A DNA stretch of 64,000 nt from JALEFZ01 sp964564415 (GTDB lineage: Bacteria > Bacteroidota > Bacteroidia > J057), in assembly GCA_964564415.1 (NCBI GenBank), contig CAZMAV010000012.1, positions 85,763 to 149,762 of the forward strand, given 5' to 3'. Position numbers and translations under genes: made by a program. Below the pieces are notes generated by a model. The model was not told the origin of the DNA. It ran no database searches and was given only the letters and a program-made list of their open reading frames with translations. Of this stretch, positions 26,265 through 35,543 are shown in pieces; positions within the stretch are counted from its first letter, which is position 1; the number at the start of each line of letters is the position of its first letter.

Positions 26265-26960
26265 TTAACGCTGTGGAATCTTAAGAATTTGCCCTTCCTT
26301 AATTTGGGTGCTGGAGAGCTTATTAAACTCCATGATTTTCTGCCACTTGACATCGTATTGTCGTTGCAGGGAATAAAGGGTTTCACCCCGACGCACCTTG
26401 TGTTCTACATAGTCCAGGAGTCCATCGCCCTGGAAAGGATCACCCTGGTCAGCGCCCAGCCCGGGATTGAGGGAGAGAGAAGTTTGGTTTTTGAGAATCA
26501 GCTTCAACTCCTTTACATCTACCACCCTTTCAATTCTTCCATCCAGGTGTACCAAAAAGATGGCTGGAAAAGAGCGGTGCTTGAAGGCCCTTCGCAGATA
26601 CCCATATTCACTATCACTGGGAAGGCGAAGTTGCTCCCAGGGCAATTTCTCGCGCATGAGGGCATTCTCCCAGGACTGCTGATTCCTATCTACGGATATG
26701 CTAATAAAGCGAATATCCTTGCCCTGATACAGGTCGTAGACTTCCTTCAACTTAGGCAGGACGTAAAGAGATGGTGTATTGTAACTGGCCCAAAAATTTA
26801 CCACCCAATACTCCTCAGCGCTACGGGTCGTAAACTCCCTGCACTGCCGCAGAAAGGTGGTATACCCAAGGGTAGTATCAGGTTCATATACCTCCTGAGC
26901 AAAATAGGGAACCGCACTGAGCAAAAAAAACAGGCCGGCTATCAGTCGTATCCGATTCAT
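26265..26960 (-). CDS. Secreted cysteine-less thioredoxin-fold protein with C-terminal LysM
   Basis: I choose ATG 26960 because it gives the signal peptide MNRIRLIAGLFFLLSAVPYFA. The mature part starts with a TlpA/thioredoxin-like domain (about 25-150). The strand-loop VVNFWASYNTPS corresponds to the usual FWATWCGPC, but both cysteines are replaced. SISVDRNQQSWENAL and FPAIFLVHLDGRI follow as in TlpA proteins, including the cis-Pro loop. A LysM module (about 187-229, VRRGETLYSLQRQYDVKW to EGQILKIP) closes the protein and should bind peptidoglycan. It cannot be a normal thiol oxidoreductase; a structural or binding role is inferred. Confidence 0.75.
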   Translation of the reverse strand: MNRIRLIAGLFFLLSAVPYFAQEVYEPDTTLGYTTFLRQCREFTTRSAEEYWVVNFWASYNTPSLYVLPKLKEVYDLYQGKDIRFISISVDRNQQSWENALMREKLPWEQLRLPSDSEYGYLRRAFKHRSFPAIFLVHLDGRIERVVDVKELKLILKNQTSLSLNPGLGADQGDPFQGDGLLDYVEHKVRRGETLYSLQRQYDVKWQKIMEFNKLSSTQIKEGQILKIPQR

Positions 26961-27112
26961 AAAAAGTGAATTTGAGGCTAGTCTCAAATAATAGAAAGAC
27001 AAGTAAAGAGCGCAAAAAATTAACCAGAAATTATGAAAAGCTCACCATAGAGGTAAGCCTTGACACACATTTCAACTTAATCCGGCCCTAAGCCTCTCCT
27101 TTAAGTTTACTT

Positions 27113-27706
27113 TTACTCACCTCCCCGCTCCAGAACCTGTTCCATCCGATGTGAAACCAGCCGATATAGTTGAAAAGGCTTTAACTTGCGCCAGGACACC
27201 TTGTCCAGATGAGGATTGAAATAAAAATATTGGGCAATCCCGTATTCCTGGAAATCCTGGATGACCTCTTCTCTGGGTTTAAACAGGCAAATCCAACCCT
27301 CCCCTAGTTCTTCTTCCAAAGCCTCATAATAGTCGTCAGCATCCAAATAGCTGTGGAAGACATTTTCAGTAATAAAGACAAATTTATTGACCCCATAGTC
27401 CAACAGGAAACTCAGGACATTTTCGCTCAGCAATTTAAAATCATTGTCGTAGAGGTCGTTCCATTCTCCAAAAAACTCGATGATCGCATAGCGCTCCTGA
27501 TAGTCTACATATTGAATCTTAATCAAGAGGCTCTCCGATCCGAAATCGTCCCAAAGAGGATGGGCAGGTATATTATTAATGCTGCGATCGTAATAGAAAA
27601 GATTGTGCTCCACCCCATGGAAAGGCGAATACTGATCCATCTCGTGGTTGTACATCGCCAACCATCCGTAAAAAGGCTCTATGTCGTGCAATTCCTTCCT
27701 AATCAT
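27113..27706 (-). CDS. Conserved-looking protein of unknown function
   Basis: A 197-residue cytosolic protein rich in aromatic and acidic residues (YNHEMDQYSPFHGVEH, WDDFGSESLLIKIQYVDYQE), with no signal peptide, membrane helix or recognised motif. Its composition and even secondary-structure pattern argue that it is real. Upstream on the minus strand is a 690-base stretch without clear genes. No function can be assigned. Confidence 0.6.
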   Translation of the reverse strand: MIRKELHDIEPFYGWLAMYNHEMDQYSPFHGVEHNLFYYDRSINNIPAHPLWDDFGSESLLIKIQYVDYQERYAIIEFFGEWNDLYDNDFKLLSENVLSFLLDYGVNKFVFITENVFHSYLDADDYYEALEEELGEGWICLFKPREEVIQDFQEYGIAQYFYFNPHLDKVSWRKLKPFQLYRLVSHRMEQVLERGGE

Positions 27707-28394
27707 ACATCACTGTTGTAGCTGATTCAACATTTTCCCCGCTAAGGCTGATTTTTTTTTAAGGCTGTTAGGATTATAGCTTTTAGTGTACAGGTAAAAT
27801 TTAAGGTCCTGTGGCGGCAATTTTTGAGCTTCATTGATGCTAAGATGAAAAAAAGAAACCCCAGGTTTTGAAAGACAACCGTAACAGGTAAAGAAAAGCT
27901 CCAAACAACCTATTAGATCCCATTTGGATATAAAGGTAAAGAGCTTTCGAGGGAAGAGACATCTTTTTTTCAGATTTGTTTGCCTCCATCAAAACATGCC
28001 TGTTGTCAAACCCCATATTTGTGGAAGACAATTTTTTATGAGGGTAATGTCAAAGTAATTATGATAGTCAGAATGACAGTTTGCGATACCACACATAGAG
28101 CTCCCGGGGCTTAAAACAAGTTATTTATGACAACCCCAATAGCGCTTTGCCACTCATTCATGATAATCACAAATGACTCCATTCCTTTCAGTCTAATAAG
28201 AGGATGGCCTCACCCATCTGATGCTTCTGAAACCGATAAAGGGAGAGATGGTTGGCCCAATCTGAAGGACTTTCTGAGAAACTTTTCCCTTATTTTCAAA
28301 ACAATGAAACCTTTTGTTCTATATTTAACCCATATATGCATCTCAAATAAAATATTCGGTATGTGAAAAACTATTTCGCATAACCAATAAAAAG
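27707..28394. other. Long intergenic stretch
   Basis: About 690 bases. The short ORFs at 27710-27904 (-), 27840-28031 (-) and 28127-28366 (+) have no convincing start context, family similarity or coding-like composition. The stretch is A/T-rich near 28300-28390. I see no consensus promoter, terminator or RNA gene, but a small RNA cannot be excluded. Confidence 0.4.
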
Positions 28395-29333
28395 ATGATG
28401 CGTAACACCAATGTTATGAGTAAAGTAATAGTAATGTCAATGGCTGTAATGGGCTTGCTATGCGCAAAAATTTGTGCTCAGCAGGTACATCACCATGAGG
28501 TCGTAAAGACTGAAGCCGAATGCAGCCACATGTATTTGGATGTCGAAGTTCCGGGAGGAGACCTGATGATAAAATCCTCCGGCAGTTGTGGCATGAGCAT
28601 CGCCAAAATGGCTGTTCCCGACAGCGGACTTCAACCCAGCATTACTACCCGGCAGACTTCCGACGGCAATCACCTGCGCAAGGTACAGTTTCAAGCCAAG
28701 AAGCGCTCCAAGCAGACACAGATTACCAGCAACCTCCGCACTTCACAAAAGCTGGTCGAGATCAATTCCTACACCTCCGAGGATCGCATCTCCACAGAAT
28801 ACCACCACGATCCCAATCTCTCCACCGATTTAAGCCTTCAACTAGGTATGGGAAGGGCCAAAATGGACCTTTCCGGAATGACTTTACAAAGTTTTTCCGT
28901 CCGTTCGGCCTTTTCCGACGTCTTTGTTACGTATCGAATGCCCAACCAAGCCAAAATGAAGAAGATGGACATTCACGCCACAAAGGCCGCGGTAGTTTTA
29001 GACAACATTGAAAAGGCAAAAGCCGAACTGGTATCCGTCCAAAACGACATGGGAGATACCCGCCTCACCCTTGGCGACGGACCATCTCACCGCTCTACCA
29101 TCTATCTTCAGTCAGGCGTGGGCAACTGTACACTGGTTATCCATGACAAGCAGCCCGTTATAATTATCTTAAAACGGGGAATGTTTTCAAATCTGGATAA
29201 TCAGGGTAACTTTGAGAAGTTGCAAGACAAGAAGGAAGTGTTTGTCAATCAGGCATATCACGACCGCCCCGAGGTAGTAACCAAGATCATTTGTAGCTTG
29301 GACCTCGGCAACATCACCCTGGTGAAAAACTAG
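28395..29333 (+). CDS. Secreted protein with repetitive beta structure, next to an ABC exporter
   Basis: A 312-residue protein. A signal peptide ends at about LLCAKICAQQ; the start may be codon 1, 2 or 8. The mature part alternates short strands (SHMYLDVEVPGGDLMIKSSG, KMDLSGMTLQSFSVRSAFSD, VQNDMGDTRLTLGDG, LQSGVGNCTLVIHD), resembling the beta-solenoid seen in LiaG/DUF4097-type adhesin-like proteins. This is a resemblance, not a firm family match. The ABC ATPase gene starts 17 bases downstream, so the three genes look like one operon. Confidence 0.65.
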   Translation: MMRNTNVMSKVIVMSMAVMGLLCAKICAQQVHHHEVVKTEAECSHMYLDVEVPGGDLMIKSSGSCGMSIAKMAVPDSGLQPSITTRQTSDGNHLRKVQFQAKKRSKQTQITSNLRTSQKLVEINSYTSEDRISTEYHHDPNLSTDLSLQLGMGRAKMDLSGMTLQSFSVRSAFSDVFVTYRMPNQAKMKKMDIHATKAAVVLDNIEKAKAELVSVQNDMGDTRLTLGDGPSHRSTIYLQSGVGNCTLVIHDKQPVIIILKRGMFSNLDNQGNFEKLQDKKEVFVNQAYHDRPEVVTKIICSLDLGNITLVKN

Positions 29334-29350
29334 ATAGATGCTATAAGCCT

Positions 29351-30313
29351 ATGGAAACTGACTTTTTACGCGTTCAGGCCATCACAAAGGCCTACGACCA
29401 GCACATTGCCGTCAAGGAGGCAAGTCTACACATTCCAAAAGGGAAAATCTACGGTCTTTTGGGTCCCAATGGTGCCGGAAAGACCTCTATCATTCGCATG
29501 ATCACGGGCATCACCATGCCAGACAGCGGAGAGATTTTTTTCGATGGCCAGCCCCTTAATTCGGAGCACGCCCGCCTTACCGGCTACATGCCTGAAGAGC
29601 GAGGTCTATACAAGAAAATGAAGGTCCGGGAGCAGATTATTTACCTCCTGAGCCTCAAAGGAATGTCCATAAAAGCTGCCAACCGGGCTACTGATGAGTG
29701 GCTCGACAAACTCGACCTCACCGACTGGCGGGACCACAAGACCACCGACCTTTCTAAAGGGATGCAGCAGAAGGTGCAGTTTATTTCTACCGTAGCACAC
29801 GCACCCAAACTCCTTATCCTCGATGAGCCATTCTCCGGCCTCGACCCCGTCAACGCTCAGTTGATCGAGCAGGAAATCTACCGACTCAAAGAAAATGGAA
29901 CCTCCATCATTTTCTCAACCCATCGAATGGAGCAGGTCGAAGAACTCTGCGACTGTATCGGCCTGATCAGCAAAGGGGAAATGATGCTGGAGGATGAAAT
30001 CACCAAGGTCAGAAAGCAATTTCAGAAACCCATCTATCGGGTAGATTTTGTAGGCAACAAACAAGTCCTCCAAAACATGGAAGGCTTTGAAGTACCCAAA
30101 ATCACTGACAAATCTGCCATGATTTTGTTACAAGAAGGTCAAGACCCCAAAGAAATCATGCAGAGACTGATCGACAGTCCCCTGGAGATCATTAGCTTCC
30201 AGCTACACCTTCCCCGTCTTCAGGAAATCTTCATTGAGCTCGTCACCGGCAAGACACCCATGACACTTGAAGAAAGACTCAACATTGATTCTCCCACTGC
30301 TACACTCAACTAA
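29351..30313 (+). CDS. ABC transporter ATP-binding protein (NatA/CcmA type)
   Basis: A 320-residue ATPase of a Nat-type exporter. It has Walker A GPNGAGKT (38-45), the signature LSKGMQQ (134-140), Walker B LLILDEP (154-160) and the switch His in FSTHRMEQ. A C-terminal extension of about 100 residues resembles the DUF4162 domain of NatA-like proteins. The permease gene follows after 8 bases. Exported substrates in this family include Na+, antibiotics and peptides; this one is unknown. Confidence 0.92.
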   Translation: METDFLRVQAITKAYDQHIAVKEASLHIPKGKIYGLLGPNGAGKTSIIRMITGITMPDSGEIFFDGQPLNSEHARLTGYMPEERGLYKKMKVREQIIYLLSLKGMSIKAANRATDEWLDKLDLTDWRDHKTTDLSKGMQQKVQFISTVAHAPKLLILDEPFSGLDPVNAQLIEQEIYRLKENGTSIIFSTHRMEQVEELCDCIGLISKGEMMLEDEITKVRKQFQKPIYRVDFVGNKQVLQNMEGFEVPKITDKSAMILLQEGQDPKEIMQRLIDSPLEIISFQLHLPRLQEIFIELVTGKTPMTLEERLNIDSPTATLN

Positions 30314-30321
30314 TCCCTGCC

Positions 30322-31629
30322 ATGAATAATAAAATTTGGATCGTATTCCGCAGAGAATACCTCAATATCGTACGTAAACCCAGTTTTTTGATCGGTACCT
30401 TTCTGGTGCCCCTGGCCATCGCTGCCTATTTTGGTATCATCATTCTTTCAGGTACCCTGGTAGAAAAAGAAGATTTTACGGTCTTGGTGCAGAAGGAAAA
30501 TCAATCCCTCTTCGAGAGGTTGAACTCCACCGAAAACATCACCTTTGAACTTACTGACCTCTCTTACGATGCCATTATGGACACGGTAAGGCTAAGAGAG
30601 GAAAAACTCTTTCTCAATTTTCCTTCACCCGATATACTTAAGGAAAAACAGCAGCAAAGCGTTCAGTTGCACTATGGAGGGAAAACACCCAGCCGGCCAG
30701 TAAGCAGGGAAATCGAACGGCAGTCCGAAAAGGTCATCGAAAGGTATCGCCGCGAGATTGCCGAAATCACTCCCGAACAGGCCAAGGCCCTGGATGTCAA
30801 GATCAGCTTCGAAAAGAAAAAACAGACCGATGAGGGAGTCGAGCAGTCCAACGAGGATATTGCTACCTTCATCGGGTTGGGAATATTCTTCTTGATGTAT
30901 ACCCTTATTTCGATTTACGGATCTATTTTGATACAGGGAGTCATAGAAGAAAAGACAAATAGAATCGTTGAGGTGATCGTTTCCTCAGTTAAGCCTTTCC
31001 AACTGCTCCTGGGTAAAACCCTTGCGATTGGTTCGGCGGGAATCAGCCAGTTTCTCCTTTGGGTCCTTCTTTCTTTGAGCATCTTCTGGACCATGATCCT
31101 CCTGGGCTTCATGCCTGATCAGTCAGCGGTGTCCAACCAGCCCGGAGTAGATGTGGAAGCTCAAATGTCACAGATGGAAAATATCATGGTCCAGGCCGCC
31201 AATTTTGACTGGTCTATCCTATGGTATTTCCCCATATTCTTCCTGGGAGGTTTCTTCCTATTTGGATCTCTAATGGCAGGAGCGGCGTCGGCAGTAGACA
31301 ATATTCAAGATGCCCAGCAGTTTCTGGCACCCATTAATATTCTCATGGTCCTTCCGGCCCTTTTCTTCTCCAATCTTCTCCAAAATCCAAATGGAGTCTT
31401 TGCTACTTTTGCCTCCCTTTTTCCCTTCTTCTCTCCGGTTACCATGCTTTTCCGCATGTCGGTAACAGAAGTTCCCTGGTATGAGGTTGCCCTGTCAATC
31501 CTCATCCTTATCCTTACCTTCCTGGGTTGTATATGGGTAGCAGGCAGGATATATCGGACGGGCATCCTCATGTATGGAAAAAAGCCCAAGGTCACAGAAA
31601 TCTTCAAATGGATTGGAAAAAGTAGATAA
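30322..31629 (+). CDS. ABC transporter permease (NatB/ABC-2 type)
   Basis: A 435-residue ABC-2 permease. The first membrane helix (about 22-43) follows the family start IVFRREYLNIVRKPSFLIGT. A large extracytoplasmic domain (about 45-175) is followed by five more helices (about 180-205, 228-262, 300-328, 340-362 and 385-410). The conserved EEKTNRIVEVIVSSVKPFQLLLGK segment lies between helices 2 and 3. Together with the upstream ATPase it forms a complete exporter. The operon ends at a strong terminator. Confidence 0.92.
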   Translation: MNNKIWIVFRREYLNIVRKPSFLIGTFLVPLAIAAYFGIIILSGTLVEKEDFTVLVQKENQSLFERLNSTENITFELTDLSYDAIMDTVRLREEKLFLNFPSPDILKEKQQQSVQLHYGGKTPSRPVSREIERQSEKVIERYRREIAEITPEQAKALDVKISFEKKKQTDEGVEQSNEDIATFIGLGIFFLMYTLISIYGSILIQGVIEEKTNRIVEVIVSSVKPFQLLLGKTLAIGSAGISQFLLWVLLSLSIFWTMILLGFMPDQSAVSNQPGVDVEAQMSQMENIMVQAANFDWSILWYFPIFFLGGFFLFGSLMAGAASAVDNIQDAQQFLAPINILMVLPALFFSNLLQNPNGVFATFASLFPFFSPVTMLFRMSVTEVPWYEVALSILILILTFLGCIWVAGRIYRTGILMYGKKPKVTEIFKWIGKSR

Positions 31630-31639
31630 AACATCAAAG

Positions 31640-31680
31640 ACACCTGTCAGTCCCTGCAAACTGACAGGTGTTTTACTTTT
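31640..31680 (+). terminator. Rho-independent terminator after the ABC operon
   Basis: A perfect 12-bp stem ACACCTGTCAGT/ACTGACAGGTGT (31640-31651 and 31660-31671) with an 8-base loop, followed by TTTTACTTTT. It abuts the stop of the convergent DUF1223 gene, whose own T tract on the minus strand is weak. Confidence 0.8.
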
Positions 31681-32443
31681 ACAATTTTAGCTGACTTCCC
31701 CTATAAATTTCCAGGCTGCCCTTATCCTGGATGTAGGCGATGATCCTTGAACGACCCAGCCTGACCTCTGAGGGGATGTTTAACATCACGCTGCCTTTGC
31801 GGCTATCCACTTCCAGGCTTTTGAAGTTCCTTGCGACATTGTCATGACTTAGGGTTCTGCCCTTATTTTCTCCTCTTTGTACCCGGGTTTGTATATCCCT
31901 TTCCACCCAGGCCATGTGTATCAGCCGATTTTCCAGCTTCCCCTGTATGGCATAATCGATCCTGTAGGCATTTTTCTCCTTGAGCCATTCAAAAGTCAGG
32001 GAAATGCTGTTGGCTGCCTCCTTTTCTCCAACCTCCCCAATAGCTTCGTAGACCTTGTATTTATTGGAACCGACGACATGACGCTGCTCAATGATGACCA
32101 ACGGAGGGGTGTAGACAGTCGAAGGAAAAGCTCGGGCATAAAGGTGCTGTCGCTCAGAAAAGCTAGACTTGCTATACGGGTCTTCCCAACCCAGGTAATT
32201 CCAGTAATCCACATGAAAGGAGAGGGCGATCACCTCTCTGCTCTCATCGTGAATGATCTCACTCAGGAGACAGTCAGCCGGAGGACAGGAGGAACAACCC
32301 TGGGAAGTAAAGAGTTCGGCGATAACCGGAGCCTTCTTTCCTTCATCCTTTCTGAAGGTACTGCTAGATAAAAATCCACTTGCAGTAAAAAAAAGGAGAG
32401 AAGCGGATAGGGTAGATGCGCTGATAATGAGCTTCTGTTTCAT
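31679..32443 (-). CDS. Secreted DUF1223 (thioredoxin-like) protein
   Basis: A 254-residue exported protein. I choose ATG 32443 (MKQKLIISASTLSASLLFF), though nine codons upstream another ATG is possible. The family hallmark VIAELFTSQGCSSCPPAD lies near residue 50, with a CxxC in a thioredoxin-like fold, followed by VIALSFHVDYWNYLGWEDP, FSERQHLYA and VYTPPLVI. DUF1223 proteins have no established function. The two cysteines could support redox chemistry in the periplasm. The paaK-like gene is divergent. Confidence 0.85.
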   Translation of the reverse strand: MKQKLIISASTLSASLLFFTASGFLSSSTFRKDEGKKAPVIAELFTSQGCSSCPPADCLLSEIIHDESREVIALSFHVDYWNYLGWEDPYSKSSFSERQHLYARAFPSTVYTPPLVIIEQRHVVGSNKYKVYEAIGEVGEKEAANSISLTFEWLKEKNAYRIDYAIQGKLENRLIHMAWVERDIQTRVQRGENKGRTLSHDNVARNFKSLEVDSRKGSVMLNIPSEVRLGRSRIIAYIQDKGSLEIYRGSQLKL

Positions 32444-32540
32444 AGTGAGTTTGACCTTAGATTTTATCAAAATATACGAGCAGGACCTCTCCCCGAATGT
32501 CGGCTAAATCTTACTTCAGCAATGTTAACTTTTTCTCGAC

Positions 32541-32562
32541 GTTTCGGCATGAATGCCGAAAC
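32541..32562. repeat. Perfect inverted repeat upstream of the paaK-like gene
   Basis: GTTTCGGCA (32541-32549) and TGCCGAAAC (32554-32562) form a perfect 9-bp palindrome with a 4-base centre, 50 bases before the start codon in a divergent intergenic region. No T tract follows, so an operator or a 5'-UTR hairpin is more likely than a terminator. Confidence 0.5.
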
Positions 32563-32612
32563 TTCTGCCTATTCTCTGTATATTTCCCTTCATAATAGAC
32601 CGAGACATCTAC

Positions 32613-33905
32613 ATGTACTACAACTCTGACATAGAGACCAAGCCCATAGAAGAACTCCGGGCACTTCAGGGCATGCGCCTCAATTCCCTGGTAAAACGAT
32701 TGTATCAAAGGGTTTCTTTTTACCAGCAAATGTTTGATGAAAAAGGAATCCAGCCTGCCGACATCAAGAGCATTGAGGACCTCCCAAAACTTCCATTTAC
32801 AAAAAAAGAAGACCTTCGCGACCACTATCCCTACGGATTATTTGCCTGTCCTGAGAGTGAACTCCGCCGCATTCACGCCTCCAGCGGCACTACCGGCAAG
32901 CCCACAGTAGTGGGATATACACAAAAGGATTTGAAGATCTTCGATGAGGTAGTGGCCCGATCACTGGTTGCAGCCGGAGCCCGTCCGGGGATGAAGCTTC
33001 ACAATGCCTACGGCTACGGATTATTTACCGGTGGGCTGGGCATGCACGGAGGAGCGACCAAATTAGGCATGACAGTCATCCCTGTATCGGGAGGGATGAC
33101 AGACAGACAACTGATGATCCTTCAGGATTTTGCGCCCGAGGTCATTTGCTGTACGCCCTCTTATGCCCAGACCCTGGCGGAGGAATGCCGGAAGCGACAC
33201 ATCGACCCCCGCGATTTTAAGCTCCAATACGCAATCCTGGGAGCAGAGCCCTGGACCGACACCATCCGCATACAAGTAGAGCATGGGCTGAAGGTCAAGG
33301 CCACAAACATCTATGGCCTTAGCGAAATCATAGGCCCGGGAGTCTCCCAGGAAGATGTAGAGGAACAGGGAAGTGGGTCCTACATCTGGGAAGATCATTT
33401 TTTTCCCGAAGTGGTAGACAAAGACAGCGGAGAGGTTCTCCCCTACGGCGAAGAAGGAGTCCTGGTCATTACAACCCTCACCAAGGAGGCCCTTCCCCTA
33501 CTCAGGTACTGGACCAATGACATTTGCAGCATCTATTATGATCCCGATGGAAAACGCAGCCACATCAAAATGAGCCAAATCAAAGGAAGGACGGACGATA
33601 TGCTCATCATCAGGGGAGTCAATCTTTTCTACACCCAGATCGAAGATGTGATAAAGGAGTTTAACCTACTCGCCCCCAATTACCAGTTGGTCGTAAGCCG
33701 TGAAAATACCCTCGACGAGGTGAAGGTCAGAATCGAGGTCGCTCCCGGTGCAGATGCCGACAACATGGCTTTACAAGAGAAAGTGAAGGCAAAAATAAGG
33801 GGAATGCTCGGGCTAAGCATGGAAGTAGTACTCGAATATCCGGGAGCCATCCCCATGAGCCAGGGAGGAAAATTGGGCCGTATCGTGGATAAGCGGAAAA
33901 TGTAA
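32613..33905 (+). CDS. Phenylacetate-CoA ligase-like AMP-forming enzyme
   Basis: Activates an aromatic or aryl acid with ATP and CoA. I choose ATG 32613 (430 residues, the usual PaaK length). The N-terminal part is YNSDIETKPIEELRALQG, and the AMP-binding P-loop is SSGTTGKP (90-97). Then come NAYGYGLFTGGLGMH, GAEPWTDTIR, IYGLSEIIGPG and the C-terminal hinge GRTDDMLIIRGVNLF with DEVKVRIEV. All match PaaK. No other phenylacetate catabolic genes (paaABCDE, paaZ) are nearby, so the natural acid may differ. Confidence 0.88.
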   Translation: MYYNSDIETKPIEELRALQGMRLNSLVKRLYQRVSFYQQMFDEKGIQPADIKSIEDLPKLPFTKKEDLRDHYPYGLFACPESELRRIHASSGTTGKPTVVGYTQKDLKIFDEVVARSLVAAGARPGMKLHNAYGYGLFTGGLGMHGGATKLGMTVIPVSGGMTDRQLMILQDFAPEVICCTPSYAQTLAEECRKRHIDPRDFKLQYAILGAEPWTDTIRIQVEHGLKVKATNIYGLSEIIGPGVSQEDVEEQGSGSYIWEDHFFPEVVDKDSGEVLPYGEEGVLVITTLTKEALPLLRYWTNDICSIYYDPDGKRSHIKMSQIKGRTDDMLIIRGVNLFYTQIEDVIKEFNLLAPNYQLVVSRENTLDEVKVRIEVAPGADADNMALQEKVKAKIRGMLGLSMEVVLEYPGAIPMSQGGKLGRIVDKRKM

Positions 33906-33939
33906 CAAACCAAAGTCCCTCCTTCCAGTTGTTTTAGCC

Positions 33940-35499
33940 ATGGAACAAACATTGGTTGATGCCCGGTCGAAAACTGCCAGACTGATAGAAGGTCTCTGCG
34001 AGGGCCTTTATGAACGAGAAGAAAGCATGAAGCTCTCCCTGCTGAGTGCCGTCGCAGGTGAGAGTATTTTTTTGCTAGGCCCTCCCGGAGTAGGAAAAAG
34101 CCTTATCGCTCGTCGATTAAAATTCGCTTTTAGAGACGGGGTTTCTTTTGAGTACCTCATGAATAAATTTTCTACTCCAGACGAGATTTTTGGCCCAGTC
34201 TCCATCAAAAAACTCAAGGAAGAAGATAAATACGAGCGACTCACTGAGAAGTACCTTCCAGGAGCGAACATCGTATTCCTCGATGAAATCTGGAAGGCAG
34301 GTTCAGCTATTCAAAATGCCCTTCTAACCATCCTCAACGAGAAAGTATATAGAAATGGGGAGCAGGAAATTTCCGTTGACATCAAAGCCATCATCACTGC
34401 TTCCAACGAACTGCCTCCCGCCCGTGAAAGCTTTTCTCCTCTCTGGGACCGCCTCCTCCTCCGCTACGAAATGGGAGGCATTCGCAACCAGCGAAACTTC
34501 CTCAAAATGATCACCGACACTCAGGATGTCTACGAGGACCACTTGGGCGAAGGCGAAAAGATTACCGAAGACGAACTCAGGGACTGGGACCAACAGATCA
34601 ACCAGATCCAGGTGCCCGAAGAGGTCTTGAATTCCATCCAGGTGATCAGAGCCAAACTGGAACAGAACAATACCCGCCCCAACAAAGAGACGGAAGCCCT
34701 CCACGTATATGACCGCCGCTGGAAAAAGATCATTCGCCTTCTGCGAACCTCAGCCTTCCTCAATGGACGAAGCCAGGTAGACCTGATGGATTGCTTCCTG
34801 ATGGTTCACGCCCTTTGGAACCACCCCGACCAACTGGAAGAAGTGAAGGAAATTGTTTCCGAGACCGTCCGCAAACACGGTTACTCCATCGCCATCAATT
34901 TGCAAATGCTCCGAAGAGAAATCGAGCAATTTGAGCAGGAAGTAGACGAGGAAACCCGAATCAAAAGAACGGAATCTGAAGACAGGCTACTTCCCGTTCA
35001 GGATTTGTTCTACCATATCCTACAGAAGGAAAAGCAATTTCAGGGAGACCTGATCAAGATCGCGGAGTACAACAAGCTAAATACCGAAGCCTTTGAAATC
35101 GTCAATGTTTACGACCAGGATCAAGTCCTGCGACACCGCCTCAAAATGCGCCAGTCCAAGCGCCCCCATGCCCTTGAAATCATCTATAATTCCGTAGAAT
35201 ATCAATATGACCTGGAAACCCATAAAGTGGAGAAGACAGAAGTGATCTACAAGAAACCCCATAAGCTGGTAGCCGAGCATTGGAATGAGCGCTATGAAAA
35301 ACTGATGGCCTACATCCTCGAACAACAAGAGCGGGTGTCCGAAGACACTCCTGAGGAGTTTGCCCACCTCAAAAACAACCTCTTTGTAGATCCCAAATTA
35401 GCCAATGTAGTCATGGCAAACCTGGGGGAGGTAAGGGAAAGCCTACGCAAACTCAAACTGAGGCTGGAAAAGGCTCAGTATGCCTACGAAAGCCTTTAA
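33940..35499 (+). CDS. RavA-like MoxR AAA+ ATPase
   Basis: A 519-residue AAA+ protein of the MoxR/RavA group. It has Walker A GPPGVGKS (47-54), Walker B IVFLDEI (111-117), sensor 1 ITASNELP and an arginine-finger region LWDRLLLRYEMGG. The C-terminal 250 residues include helical stretches and a small beta domain comparable in position to the RavA LARA region. The partner VWA protein follows 44 bases downstream. In E. coli RavA and ViaA bind each other, phospholipids and respiratory complexes. The same role is inferred here. Confidence 0.88.
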   Translation: MEQTLVDARSKTARLIEGLCEGLYEREESMKLSLLSAVAGESIFLLGPPGVGKSLIARRLKFAFRDGVSFEYLMNKFSTPDEIFGPVSIKKLKEEDKYERLTEKYLPGANIVFLDEIWKAGSAIQNALLTILNEKVYRNGEQEISVDIKAIITASNELPPARESFSPLWDRLLLRYEMGGIRNQRNFLKMITDTQDVYEDHLGEGEKITEDELRDWDQQINQIQVPEEVLNSIQVIRAKLEQNNTRPNKETEALHVYDRRWKKIIRLLRTSAFLNGRSQVDLMDCFLMVHALWNHPDQLEEVKEIVSETVRKHGYSIAINLQMLRREIEQFEQEVDEETRIKRTESEDRLLPVQDLFYHILQKEKQFQGDLIKIAEYNKLNTEAFEIVNVYDQDQVLRHRLKMRQSKRPHALEIIYNSVEYQYDLETHKVEKTEVIYKKPHKLVAEHWNERYEKLMAYILEQQERVSEDTPEEFAHLKNNLFVDPKLANVVMANLGEVRESLRKLKLRLEKAQYAYESL

Positions 35500-35543
35500 G
35501 CTCTGCCATTGACCGCCTGGACCCTCTATCTCTCTCCCTTTCT

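Noticed and set aside
27710..28366. Three short frames in the long intergenic stretch
   Set aside because: No start context, motif or coding-like composition; at most hypothetical.
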